A DNA stretch of 64,000 nucleotides from Pseudonocardia parietis (lineage in GTDB: Bacteria > Actinomycetota > Actinomycetes > Mycobacteriales > Pseudonocardiaceae): the NCBI RefSeq assembly GCF_017876315.1, contig NZ_JAGINU010000004.1:248001-312000 (forward strand), in the 5' to 3' direction. Shown here in pieces: positions 1 to 7,671 of this stretch (positions are counted from its first letter, which is position 1; each line of letters begins with the position of its first letter). The translations under genes and the position numbers were made by a program. The notes beneath the pieces were generated by a model, which saw only the letters and a program-made list of their open reading frames with translations, was not told the origin of the DNA and did no database searches.

Positions 1-419
1 GGGCCGCCTCGGCAGACCCGGGATCTGACCCACCGTCCCACCGAGGATCGTAGAACGGTGATCACTCTGCTCGAGCCCGCGACCTGTTCGATCTCCGAGG
101 CGGACACCCTCACCGACCTGTGAGTCGTCACCGCGATCGACGACCCGATCGCCCTCGGAGAGGCCGCCGCCCGCGCCAGCGATCCTGGCACGACCTCGAT
201 CTCGCGCCCCGGTACGCGACAAATCGGTCGGGGACAACGGTGTCACCGGCTGCAGCCAGGGCATGAGCGGTGGCGAACCCGAGTCTCGCCGCGTCAGCGC
301 CCCGACGCGCGGCTCGGAACAGGCGAAGCATCGCCTACCTCGGCCGCTCAAGCCGTGCGTGGGGTAGATTGTCTGCGGAGAGCGGGCGAAGCGACGTCTG
401 GGACGAGGGAGGTACGGCG
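1..419. other. left edge, no gene recognised
   Basis: No reading frame here looks like a known protein. The right end holds the Shine-Dalgarno sequence GAGGGAGG (405-412) for the next gene and a possible TAGATT -10 box near 365-370. An upstream gene may have been cut by the window edge, but nothing supports a call. Confidence 0.5.
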
Positions 420-638
420 ATGCTGGACCAGCAGAATCGAGCCGGTGTCTCCATTGGTCGGGCCCCGTTGCCGCCGCCGACCTGGGATCATGCAGCTCGT
501 GACGCGATTGCGTCGGTGCGGGCGGAGGGCCTGGATCCTGGCCCCGACACGGTCGCTGCGCTGCGGGCGATCGGCGCAGGAGAGTGCAGTGCCGAGGACG
601 CCGTCGCGGCGATCCTCGCTCCCTACCGCACGGCGTGA
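420..638 (+). CDS. VbhA-type antitoxin of a Fic toxin
   Basis: This 72-residue protein probably inhibits the Fic toxin encoded just downstream. Residues 32-37 read SVRAEG, which fits the (S/T)xxxE(G/N) inhibitory motif of class I Fic antitoxins, whose glutamate blocks ATP binding in the Fic pocket. The following stretch (ALRAIGAGECSAEDAVAAIL) resembles the C-terminal helices of the VbhA antitoxin family. The ATG is chosen because GAGGGAGG lies 7 bases upstream; the longer upstream frame lacks such a site. The stop overlaps the toxin start as GTGA, so the two are probably translationally coupled. The family call is by motif reading. Confidence 0.8.
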   Translation: MLDQQNRAGVSIGRAPLPPPTWDHAARDAIASVRAEGLDPGPDTVAALRAIGAGECSAEDAVAAILAPYRTA

Positions 639-1210
639 GCTGGGATCCCGACCTCGACCTCGAGCACGGCGTTCTCACGAACCTGCAGGGCATCACCGAC
701 CGTTGCGAGCTGTCCCGGGTCGAAGCACAGGTAACCGCAATCCGGATCGCCGAGCTCGCGGCCGATCCACCGCGCGGACGGTTCGACCTTCCGCACCTGC
801 AGGCGATCCACTACAAGATCTTCGCCGACTTGTACCCGTTCGCCGGCCAGATCCGCCGGGTGCGACTCGGGAAGGCCGGCACTCTGTTCTGTCTGCCGGA
901 GCAGGTCGTTGCGTACGCGGCAGTTGTGTTCGACCATCGCACCGATCCTGCACGGCTGCGGGAGCTCGAGCGGGCCGAGGTCGTCGATCTGCTCACCGCC
1001 CTGATGGCTGACATGGTGTTCTTGCACCCGTTTCGCGAGGGCAACGGGCGCGCGACGCGCGCCTACCTGCAGCTGCTCGCCACGGCTGGCGGGTGGCCAC
1101 TGTCGTGGACCGGGCTGGGGCGCGACGACAACGCGCGGGCCGGCCGCGAGGCCTGCGCCGGAGATGTGAGCTTGCTTCGCGCCATTCTGGATCGTCATCT
1201 CGGAACGTGA
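635..1210 (+). CDS. fic: Fic-domain toxin (AMP transferase family)
   Basis: Fic enzymes transfer AMP (or related groups) to target proteins such as topoisomerases or GTPases. The 191-residue product carries the full core motif HPFREGNGRATR at residues 131-142, with the catalytic histidine first and the phosphate-binding GNGR loop intact, so activity is expected. YPFAGQIRRV (67-76) is the usual flap region before the motif. The GTG start overlaps the antitoxin stop by four bases (GTGA). Length and antitoxin-first order match VbhT/VbhA-like class I modules, except that no conjugative or BID domain is attached. The cellular target cannot be inferred. Confidence 0.88.
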   Translation: MSWDPDLDLEHGVLTNLQGITDRCELSRVEAQVTAIRIAELAADPPRGRFDLPHLQAIHYKIFADLYPFAGQIRRVRLGKAGTLFCLPEQVVAYAAVVFDHRTDPARLRELERAEVVDLLTALMADMVFLHPFREGNGRATRAYLQLLATAGGWPLSWTGLGRDDNARAGREACAGDVSLLRAILDRHLGT

Positions 1211-1302
1211 CCGGGTGAGCGCCATAGCGGTCCTTGGACGTGCCGGTGATCGGCTGGCGATGCCCGCGAGCAGCGACCTCGACGCTCCCGAGGGCCCGCC
1301 CC

Positions 1303-1672
1303 GAGCTGTTGTCCGAGGTCGGAGCGACACCTATCGCTATTTTCGGAGGCGCCGTGTCGGGCCTCTGGGCGTGGCATCGCGCCGTTCATCCCGCCTGCGA
1401 ACGTCCGTCCCGACGGGATCGTGCTCTGGTTCCGGCATTTCTTCGCCGCGCTGGCGGCCACATACCCGGTACTGCTCCAGCACTGCGGTGAGCAGCGCCC
1501 CGATGCCATCGTCTACGACGCGACGAACTGGCCGGCTCGGCTGATCGCACGGGAGCTGGACATCCCCGCGGTACGGACGGTGCCGAACCTGGCCGAGAAC
1601 CAGTCCTACTCCGAAGTCGATCAGGCTCCCGCGTGTACGGCCTCTTTGGTCGGGCGGTCGTCGTGGGCCTGA
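1303..1672 (+). pseudogene. fragment of a macrolide-type glycosyltransferase
   Basis: The frame at 1421-1672 reads PDAIVYDATNWPARLIAREL followed by DIPAVRTVPNLAENQSYS, which resembles the N-terminal domain of actinobacterial MGT-type glycosyltransferases. Another frame just upstream carries LLSEVGATPIAIFGG, so at least one frameshift separates the pieces. The UDP-sugar-binding C-terminal half is absent. The IS3 element begins only 30 bases after the fragment ends, and no continuation is visible beyond it. This is gene debris and probably makes no working enzyme. Confidence 0.5.
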
Positions 1673-1740
1673 ACGTAGGGAGCGGTGTTCGAACGGATCG
1701 GTGAGCTTGGCCCCCTGCGCCGGACACTGACGGAGTGGGG

Positions 1741-2574
1741 TCAGTGATCTTGGTCTGGCGGGATCTGGGCTGCTTCGTAGTCGACCGGGCTGAGCATTCC
1801 GATGCTGGAGTGACGCCTGATCGGATTGTACCAGCACTCTATCCACTCGAATATCGCGTTGGCAAGATCGGCGCGGGTTTTCCAGGTTCTTGAGTCGAGC
1901 AGTTCTAGCTGCAGCGTCCCCCAGAAGGACTCGACCATCGAGTTGTCGTAACAATCGCCGATCGAGCCCATGGAGCCGACGAGTCCGGCATCTATCAGCC
2001 GGCGTCCGAACGCCCAGGACGTGAATTGCGAGCCGTGGTCGGAGTGCAGGATCGCTGAGTACGGTTCGGGGCTGCGGCGAGTGATCGCCATGCCGAGCGC
2101 GTCGGTGACGAGTTCGGTGCGCATGTTGTCATCGATCGACCAGCCCACGACGCGCCGAGAATAGGCGTCGAGGACCGCGGCACAATATACTTTCCCTTCC
2201 TCGGTGGGATGTTCGGTGATGTCGGTACACCACAATTCGTTCGGGCCGTCGACCGTGAAGTCCCGGTCGACCAGGTCGGCGTAGGGCTCGGCGTGCGGGT
2301 CGCGGACTGTGCAGCCGCGGCGTCGCCGCCGGTAGAGGCCCTGGATTCCGGCCTCGCGCATCAGCCTGGCGACGCGCTTGTGGTTGACCACCTGCCCCAG
2401 TCCGAGCGTGAGCTCGGCGTGGACACGCGGCCACCCGTACGTTCCCCGGGATTCTTCGTGGATCGTGGTGATGTGTTTGAGCAGCAACTCGTTCTCCGCG
2501 GCTCGAACGGATTTATGCCCGGATCGCCATTCGTAGTAGCCCTGGCGGCGCACGCCAAGGACCCGGCAGGTCAC
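1741..2574 (-). CDS. IS3-family transposase OrfB (DDE integrase core)
   Basis: The catalytic half of the IS3 transposase. An HTH_21-like region (LLLKHITTIHEESRGTYGWP) is followed by an rve-type DDE core with WCTDITE (first Asp), HSDHGSQF (second Asp) and SMVESFWGTLQ (Glu). The ATG given opens at TCRVLGV, but the same frame stays open upstream to the CCCAAAG site and reads VVFPLVRELADDGFDVAV. The true product is therefore probably an OrfAB fusion made by -1 frameshifting. OrfB alone would be about 277 residues, normal for the family. Confidence 0.92.
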   Translation of the reverse strand: MTCRVLGVRRQGYYEWRSGHKSVRAAENELLLKHITTIHEESRGTYGWPRVHAELTLGLGQVVNHKRVARLMREAGIQGLYRRRRRGCTVRDPHAEPYADLVDRDFTVDGPNELWCTDITEHPTEEGKVYCAAVLDAYSRRVVGWSIDDNMRTELVTDALGMAITRRSPEPYSAILHSDHGSQFTSWAFGRRLIDAGLVGSMGSIGDCYDNSMVESFWGTLQLELLDSRTWKTRADLANAIFEWIECWYNPIRRHSSIGMLSPVDYEAAQIPPDQDH

Positions 2575-2621
2575 CGCGACGTCAAATCCGTCGTCGGCGA
2601 GTTCACGGACCAGCGGGAAAA

Positions 2622-2924
2622 CTACTTTGGGAGAACGTTCTCCCGTGCAAAATACGCGGCCGCGCGCTTGAGAATCTCGTTCTCCACCTCAAGCCGCCGC
2701 TTCTCCTTGCGGAGCTCGACCAGCTCGCGCTTCTCGGCGCTGGTCAGTCGCGATTCGGAGCCACCGGTGTCGTCGGCGTCGGCCTGGGCCATCCAGTTCC
2801 GCAAACACGACTCCGAAATCGACAGCTCTTTCGCGATCGCAGACACCGGCTTGTCGCCGGCACGAGCAAGGTCCACGGCGCGGCGCCGGAACTCCGGCGG
2901 GTGAGGTGCAGGCACGAACAACAT
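2622..2924 (-). CDS. IS3-family transposase OrfA (HTH, leucine zipper)
   Basis: This 100-residue protein is the DNA-binding half of the transposase. EFRRRAVDLARAGDKPVSAI and LSISESCLRNWMAQAD form the usual helix-turn-helix. KRELVELRKEKRRLEVENEI is a coiled-coil segment used for multimerisation. It ends at TAG (2622-2624) immediately after the slippery heptamer, as expected for an element that makes an OrfAB fusion by ribosomal slippage. Confidence 0.92.
   Translation of the reverse strand: MLFVPAPHPPEFRRRAVDLARAGDKPVSAIAKELSISESCLRNWMAQADADDTGGSESRLTSAEKRELVELRKEKRRLEVENEILKRAAAYFARENVLPK
2625..2631 (-). promoter_or_regulatory. -1 ribosomal slippery heptamer C CCA AAG
   Basis: On the minus strand, in the orfA frame, the sequence is C CCA AAG TAG. 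It matches X XXY YYZ, and a one-base backward slip gives CCC AAA GTA, which continues into the open orfB frame. The orfA stop follows directly, so slippage is the only route to the fusion protein. Placement is typical of IS3 elements. Downstream stimulatory structure was not assessed. Confidence 0.75.
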
Positions 2925-3193
2925 CCTCCCTGGTGGACCGGGTCCACCTCAGGCGACGTGTCCGGCGTCAGGGGTCAAGCTCATCGGCGCGTCTGGCCGG
3001 ACGCTGCACACAGCGTAGCCGCTGCTCGATGGTGGAGATTGCGAGACAGCTGCTGGTTGCGCCAGCCCTCGAGCATCAGCTGCAGCACCTGCTCCGCCGG
3101 CCGCAGGACCGGTATCGACCGCACCAGCCGGATGCGGCCGGCCCATCAAGGTGCATCGCACCTCCCGACAGTCCGGTACATCCGATGATTCAA

Positions 3194-3466
3194 TGATGCA
3201 TCTGATGAGACGTCAAGGGTGTCGCTGCAGGTCAGTCGCGAACCCGCACGGAGGCCTGCCGGTGCGTGCGGCACAGTCAGTCTCGCGGACCGACGCCGAC
3301 GCGACCTGCGACCAGCAGCTCCGTCGCAGGTCAGACACCCGTCACGACCTACCTGGAGCGACAGGGCGAGAGACGGGCAGCTGATGCATCTGATGCGATA
3401 CGCAGCCCAATACTGTCATAATCGTGATTATCGGCTCTAATACAACGGGAGTTGCATCAGATGCAA
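3194..3466. repeat. three copies of GCATCTGATG
   Basis: The 14-mer TGATGCATCTGATG occurs at 3194-3207 and 3382-3395. A third, inverted copy lies inside the perfect 15-base palindrome TTGCATCAGATGCAA at 3452-3466. The surrounding 660 bases (2984-3643) hold no recognisable gene. Such iterated motifs suit protein binding sites (partition, replication or recombination directionality), but no partner gene is visible. Confidence 0.6.
3303..3332. repeat. 10-bp perfect inverted repeat, 10-base loop
   Basis: GACCTGCGAC (3303-3312) and GTCGCAGGTC (3323-3332) are exact reverse complements separated by CAGCAGCTCC. It lies between the first two GCATCTGATG copies. There is no T-tract, so an operator or extruded structure is as likely as a terminator. 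Confidence 0.5.
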
Positions 3467-3476
3467 GAGCTCCCGT
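3418..3476. promoter_or_regulatory. AT-rich palindrome followed by nested hairpin
   Basis: ATAATC-GT-GATTAT (3418-3431) is a perfect dyad in an unusually AT-rich spot for this window. Fourteen bases on, ACGGGAG (3445-3451) pairs with CTCCCGT (3470-3476) around the inner dyad TTGCATC-A-GATGCAA. No start codon or gene clearly follows. I read it as a regulatory or origin-like site of unknown use. Confidence 0.4.
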
Positions 3477-3643
3477 CTGGCGACGATGCAGCAGCTCTGC
3501 GAGCCAGCACCACGATGCCCGGGGCGGGTGGGCGGTAAGGCAACGGCCCCGGGGTCGAGCTCTGGCGCTGATCGCTGAAGGTCTTCTGCGTTAGATGCGG
3601 GAGACCTCGATGGTGAGGTCGCTGGGTGGATGCTGTGCCTGGG

Positions 3644-4180
3644 TTCGTGCGGCGGCTGTGCGACAAGGACGTCGGGCTGTTCCGCACCGAGGATCGAGTC
3701 TTCGAGGTCATGGTCGACGGTTGGCGGATGCAGATGCTGGCGCGTGGCCTGGTCACCGCGACCATCGAAACCCGGACCCGACTTGTCATAATATATCCCA
3801 ACAGTTTGGCGACTACCCGTGGACATGGCCGGCCACTCTGCGGCTGGTCCGACTCTGCGAACGTACGTTCGGCGGGATTTCCGCGCAGATCTGCTTTGAG
3901 CGGAACACCCCACGCCAGACGACCGGTGACGCCGCCCCGGCGGGGCGGCGTGCCTTTAGGTCGAGCTGCAGCGCCTATTCGGTCATCTAGATGATCTCAT
4001 AGGCCACGAGCACGCCGCCGGAAGCAAGCGTTGGCTGCCGTTGCTGCGGGCTCGATTGCCTTCAAGGTCTGCTGCGCCTTCGGGCTGCGGCGGCGGGAGG
4101 TCGCCATGCCCGATCTGCAGGCCTTCGGCCCAATCCGCACGTCCCCCCGATACCGACTCCATGAGCCCCAGCTGGCGTTG
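3644..4180 (+). pseudogene. decayed tyrosine recombinase/integrase
   Basis: Three pieces in different frames line up in order with actinobacterial phage-type integrases. The first is VFEVMVDGWRMQMLARGLVT (about 3700-3760). The second is FGDYPWTWPATLRLVRLCER then FGGISAQICFERNT (about 3805-3915) in another frame. The third, after a gap, is FKVCCAFGLRRREVAMPDL (about 4060-4120), which carries the catalytic arginine context. The middle is missing and the C-terminal HxxR...Y part is absent. It cannot encode an active enzyme. Confidence 0.6.
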
Positions 4181-4435
4181 GTGGCGGCCACGTTGAAGTC
4201 GATGAAGCGCGCCAACAGCGGGCTGACCTGGCTCAAGCAGCCCACGTGACGACGTTGCTGTCCGAGCTGGCCATCGCACCGACGATCACCCACGAGAGCC
4301 TGGAGTAGCTACCACCGACGAAGACCCGAGGCAACGTTCGCCGCCTGCTCGCCGAGGACGGTGCGCTCCCCCTGCCGCGATGAGCTGGCCGCCCGCTATC
4401 GAGACTGCGCCAGGATCTGACCCGAGTCGTCGGCG
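4180..4435 (+). pseudogene. N-terminal remnant of a second site-specific recombinase
   Basis: VAATLKSMKRANSGLTWL runs to a TGA at 4247-4249. In a shifted frame TTLLSELAIAPTITHESLE follows, and then LPPTKTRGNVRRLLAEDGAL after an in-frame TAG. This order of segments resembles the N-terminus of a recombinase often encoded next to the integrase type above. At least one frameshift and one or two stops break it. The catalytic domain is not present. Confidence 0.5.
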
Positions 4436-5421
4436 ATCACCACCGCGGGGCCATCGCACGCTGTGTGCTGGCACCCGCCCGCACCGGACAGGTCACCAAC
4501 AACCCGCACCCAGCTACGGGCGACACGCCGGCGGCGCCCGGCGAACCTGTGAGCGGGCCGCACGCGGCCGGCACGGCCGGCCCCCGGATTCGCAGCCGAT
4601 CCTAATCAGAGCAGGCCGCCGTCGCGGAAGCCGCTGGCTCCGACGGACAACGTCGCAACGGGCGAGGTTCTGTGGACCGGGAGCCGTCGCTCTGTCGGCG
4701 ACCCGCGCTGACCGCGCCGTCGGTGAGCGTCATTGCCCAGCGGCGCCGGGTCCGCGCGGCCGACTTCGCCGCGATCCACTGCACGAGACGAGCTCACCCG
4801 CACCGCCGACCCCGGCTGCTGGCAGGTCCACGACCCCACCGGGCCGACAGCACCTCCCGGACCGGGATCTCCCCCGCCGGGGTCGGGTTGCCGCCGAGCA
4901 GGGCCAGCGCCGCACGGGTCGCGGCCACCGCGTGCCGCTCCGCCGGGTGGTGGGTCACCCCAGGGTGGTATCGGCGAGTACCTGTCGGTCGGTCCGGGTC
5001 GGCCTGACCGTGAACAGATAACGCGTTTTCGATCTTGCGCCAGCCGCCGGCGCGGTTGTTGGCGATGATCTGTCGGAACATGGCGAGCAGGGCGGGCCAG
5101 TTGGGACTGTTGATCGGCTCGCCCTCGGTGATCGCCACGGTTCGGGGCGTGTTCGGTCGCGGTTGTCGCGCCGGAAGGGGGCGGGAGGGAGAACCCCGCC
5201 CGAGGCCGGATGGCAGAGGCTGGGGCGCTCGGGCGGGGGGCTCGGTGTGCGCGCGTTCGCCGAACGAACACTGGGGACACGGGTGTCCCGGGGGAGATCT
5301 TGCGGTCGCGGCGGCGCGGCCGTCCAGTGTCATCGGTGTGCGCGTGTGCACCTGCGGTCGCGCACGCGTGCACGTGTGCGTCCGGGGCCGCCGGCTCGCA
5401 CCACGGAGTATCACGTTGGGG
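4436..5421. other. gene-poor stretch with a possible decayed minus-strand ORF
   Basis: No intact gene is recognised. On the minus strand between about 5150 and 4600, short stretches in different frames look protein-like (ITEGEPINSPNWPALLAMF, IIANNRAGGWRKIENAL, AATRAALALLGGNPTPAGEI), suggesting one gene broken by frameshifts. I do not recognise the family. The right part holds alternating purine-pyrimidine sequence just upstream of the next toxin. Confidence 0.35.
5361..5380. repeat. near-perfect 20-bp palindrome upstream of the toxin
   Basis: CGCACGCGTGCACGTGTGCG differs from its reverse complement at only two positions. The run ACGTGTGCG recurs in the hairpin after the antitoxin (6169-6176 region), so related sequences bracket the toxin-antitoxin pair. 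It may be an operator for the ribbon-helix-helix antitoxin, or Z-DNA-prone sequence of no function. Confidence 0.4.
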
Positions 5422-5427
5422 TACGAT
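5422..5427 (+). promoter_or_regulatory. -10 box TACGAT of a leaderless promoter
   Basis: TACGAT fits the actinobacterial TANNNT -10 consensus and ends 6 bases before the GTG at 5434. Transcription would start at or near the start codon. No Shine-Dalgarno sequence precedes that GTG. Confidence 0.5.
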
Positions 5428-5433
5428 GTGGGA

Positions 5434-5703
5434 GTGTGGCGGGAGATCCAATGGACCGAGCAGAGCGAGGCGCACATCGCGCGGCACGCCGTCACGCCCG
5501 ACGACATCGAACAGCTGATCAACACCCGGCCGCGCTACACCACGGCCGGGCGCGAGGGCACGACGCTCGTCTACGGCACTACGACCGCAGGCCGCCACCT
5601 GCTGATCGTGCTCGCCGACGCCCCGGACGGCCGCAACTACGTCGTGACCGCCCGCGACATGGACGCCACCGAGCGGCGTCTGTTCGACCGCAAGGCCCGA
5701 TGA
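5434..5703 (+). CDS. BrnT/DUF4258-like toxin
   Basis: This 89-residue protein resembles BrnT-type ribonuclease toxins. It has an N-terminal IQWTEQSEAHIARHAVTPDD helix (the family's WDxxKxxxNxxKHGV-like start), a central beta strand GTTLVYGTTTAGRHLLIVLA, and the closing YVVTARDMDATERRLFDR, which matches the family's I(S/T)AR-x-A-(T/S)xxE ending. GTG 5434 is preferred because a TACGAT box sits 6 bases upstream; GTG 5428 is the alternative. A ribbon-helix-helix protein starts 45 bases downstream. Toxin-first order is as in brnTA. Activity is inferred from family only. Confidence 0.7.
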   Translation: MWREIQWTEQSEAHIARHAVTPDDIEQLINTRPRYTTAGREGTTLVYGTTTAGRHLLIVLADAPDGRNYVVTARDMDATERRLFDRKAR

Positions 5704-5747
5704 CCATCCACCCGGCGACCACCGCCCGACCCGGAGGGCAGCACACC

Positions 5748-6155
5748 ATGGCTGAGAACAAGCTCGACGCCCTGCGCGACTACTACGACACCCACTGCAC
5801 CGCCGACGAGATGGAGGACGGCACCTGGGAAACCGATGTCTACCCCAACCCGATGGTGTCGACGTCGCTGCGGCTACCCAAGGATGTCCTGGACTGGGTC
5901 CGAGCCCAGGCCGCCACCGAGGGGATCGGACACACCGCGCTGATCCGGCGCTGGATCGAGCAGCGCCGCGCGCTCGAGCAGGCCGACGCCGCCCGGGTCG
6001 ATCAGCGCCTGGACGTGCTCGCCGAGGCCGTGCTGGCCGTCGGGTCGGCCGTGGCGCAGCCCAACGCGGCCCTCGCCGACGCCCTGCGCCGGGTCGCCGA
6101 GTCCGTCCCGACCCAGCAGCAGGGCGACCGCGACGCCGGTACCCCGGCGCACTGA
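5748..6155 (+). CDS. ribbon-helix-helix antitoxin (BrnA/CopG-like)
   Basis: This 135-residue protein probably neutralises the preceding toxin and represses the operon. Residues 32-67 contain VSTSLRLPKDVLDWVRAQAA then GIGHTALIRRWIEQR, the beta strand and two helices of a CopG/RHH fold. A helical tail rich in Ala and Arg follows. The ATG has CCGGAGGG about 10 bases upstream, and the frame upstream of it looks non-coding. An acidic N-terminal arm (residues 17-28) could be the toxin-binding part. A strong hairpin follows one base after the stop. Confidence 0.72.
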   Translation: MAENKLDALRDYYDTHCTADEMEDGTWETDVYPNPMVSTSLRLPKDVLDWVRAQAATEGIGHTALIRRWIEQRRALEQADAARVDQRLDVLAEAVLAVGSAVAQPNAALADALRRVAESVPTQQQGDRDAGTPAH

Positions 6156-6177
6156 CCGCACACGTGTACGTGTGCGG
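6156..6177 (+). terminator. hairpin after the BrnT-type operon
   Basis: CCGCACACG (6156-6164) and CGTGTGCGG (6169-6177) form a perfect 9-bp stem with the loop TGTA. It starts immediately after the stop codon and is followed by TTGTGTT. This is a plausible intrinsic terminator, although the T-tract is weak. Confidence 0.55.
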
Positions 6178-6183
6178 TTGTGT

Positions 6184-6560
6184 TCACGTGCCCTCGTGCG
6201 CGTCCAGGTAGGCCGCCACGGCGTCGGTGAGCAGGTCCTGCAGGAGCGGTCCTCGCGAACGGCCTGCAGCTGCGCGCGCCGGCGCAGGCTCTTGGCACCT
6301 GCCCGGACAGATGCACCCGCGGCTCGGCGTCCTCGGCCGGCGCGGGCGGGTAGATCGCCGCGCGGCCGACGCCGCTGAGCGCGACGACGCGGTTCACGGT
6401 GACCTCCTCTCCCCGTTCGATGAGCGTCACTGCGGCCTCGAGGATCCGCTTGTCGTGAGCCTCGCAGCGGGGCCCACCGGGGCCGCGGCGAGTCGCAGCG
6501 GCCCCGGTGACCGCTTGGCCGGTGCGGGGTTCGACGGTGGTGGTCCTGCCGCCCCAGCAG
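6184..6560 (-). pseudogene. decayed regulator: TetR-like helix then RHH-like tail
   Basis: Reading leftward, AHDKRILEAAVTLIERGEEV and TVNRVVALSGVGRAAIY look like a TetR N-terminal helix-turn-helix. After PRVHLSGQVP a shift of frame gives KSLRRRAQLQAVREDRS, and a second shift gives LQDLLTDAVAAYLDAHEGT, which resembles a ribbon-helix-helix antitoxin tail. A good AGGAGG (complement at 6403-6408) lies 5 bases before the GTG at 6397. The RHH-like part could therefore once have been its own short gene. Two indels break it now. Confidence 0.4.
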
Positions 6561-6671
6561 CCACCGCAAGCACACCTCACCGCCCTCAGCCCAGCCCACC
6601 CTGACCGCGCGGGCGATCGCGTAGAGGCCGGGTGCCTGCGTTCGAGTGCAAACAGGTAGTTCGGGGGCGCG

Positions 6672-6800
6672 ACGAGGGGTCCCAGGCCAGCAGTGTCGAC
6701 CAGACCAGCGCCCACGCCTTCTCACGCTGCCAGCGGCGGAACAGCTCGTAGATCGACTGCCAGGGTCCGTAGCGTTCGGGCACGTCACTGAACAGTTGGC
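6672..6800 (-). pseudogene. N-terminal scrap of an IS5-type transposase
   Basis: The minus-strand frame reads LFSDVPERYGPWQSIYELFR then RWQREKAWALVW. This resembles the conserved start of IS5-group transposases (a ...LP..YGPW.....R...W...G.W pattern). The catalytic part is not found nearby, so this is residual debris. Confidence 0.45.
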
Positions 6801-7408
6801 CTGCACATCGACGGACTGACGGCCCGGGGCCGCATGGCCAGGTGTTCACCGGGTTCGGCCCCGACGGTGTCCACGACTGCGCTGAGCACGGTGAGCACGG
6901 TGGTGTGGTCTGCACCCGGGCGGTTCGGCTGGGCAGATCTGATCAGCTGTTGTCGGAGGCGGGACGTTGCAGTGGTGGTTGCGGGAGCGGCCGCACGAGG
7001 GCGTCGAGCATCGCGGGCAAGCGGTGGGTGTCGCCGGCGAGTGCGTCACGGGATGCGCGCCCTGGTCCTCCAGTATGGCCGGGTCCATGCCGATGAGTCG
7101 GCCGAGGTGCAAGGCAGGATCTCGACAGCTCCGCGGCCCCACGCGTACCGTGCCGGCGGCTGGCGCGACGCCTTCCGCGCAGAGGACCGAGGTCGAGCTG
7201 TCGGGCCGAGCGCCGATGTGACCGAGGCGCATGACGTGGGCCCTATCTATCCTCAACCTTCACTTCCTGCGCTTGTGGCGCACTGAAAGATCAAGCTGAG
7301 TTGGTGTGCTCCGACGTCCACCGACCGGACTCGGTCGGTCAGTGACCGGCCCACAGCAGTCCTCCCCCGGCGTTATCGCGCTCGACAAGAACGGGTGGGC
7401 ATGTGCCG
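6801..7408. other. no gene recognised
   Basis: About 600 bases without a convincing frame. A minus-strand stretch near 7060-7200 (LHLGRLIGMDPAILEDQGAHPVT) looks mildly protein-like but matches nothing I know. Confidence 0.4.
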
Positions 7409-7422
7409 TAGGCTTCGCCGTC

Positions 7423-7671
7423 ATGGGAGCCCCCGATCCCCGCGTCGTTCGCCAGCTGCGCCACGATGTCGACGACGTCTACGACCTGCTGGACTCGACC
7501 AACCGCACAGTCACGTCGGTTGCGGGCATCCAGCGCCGCCACAGCACCCGTCTTGAGGAAATCCAGCAGGCCCTTGACCTGCAGAACGGCCGCCTCGAAC
7601 GCATCGAGGACATTCAGCGGCAGGTCCTCGAACTGCTCCGTGGGCGTTCTGCCGAGTCGGAGGATTCATAG
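7423..7671 (+). CDS. small coiled-coil protein, unknown function
   Basis: The predicted 82-residue product is almost entirely heptad-like helix: RQLRHDVDDVYDLLDSTNRT and RRHSTRLEEIQQALDLQNGR then LERIEDIQRQVLELL. I do not know a function. The ATG is chosen because TAGGCT (7409-7414) sits 8 bases upstream, suggesting a leaderless transcript, and no Shine-Dalgarno site is present. A decayed relative with DVDSVYE at the same position of the coil appears at 44800-44987. Coding status is moderately supported by amino-acid pattern. Confidence 0.55.
   Translation: MGAPDPRVVRQLRHDVDDVYDLLDSTNRTVTSVAGIQRRHSTRLEEIQQALDLQNGRLERIEDIQRQVLELLRGRSAESEDS

Larger units (their letters stand above)
1702..2983 (-). 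mobile_element. complete IS3-family insertion sequence, 1282 bp
   Basis: The element is bounded by imperfect 26-bp inverted repeats, 22 of 26 identical, both starting TGAGCTTG and ending CGCCGGACAC when read inward. It is flanked on both sides by the 4-base target duplication TCGG (1698-1701 and 2984-2987). Inside are orfA (2622-2924) and orfB (1741-2574) on the minus strand with a slippery heptamer between them. Intact ends, target duplication and both frames suggest a recent and possibly active insertion. Confidence 0.9.
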
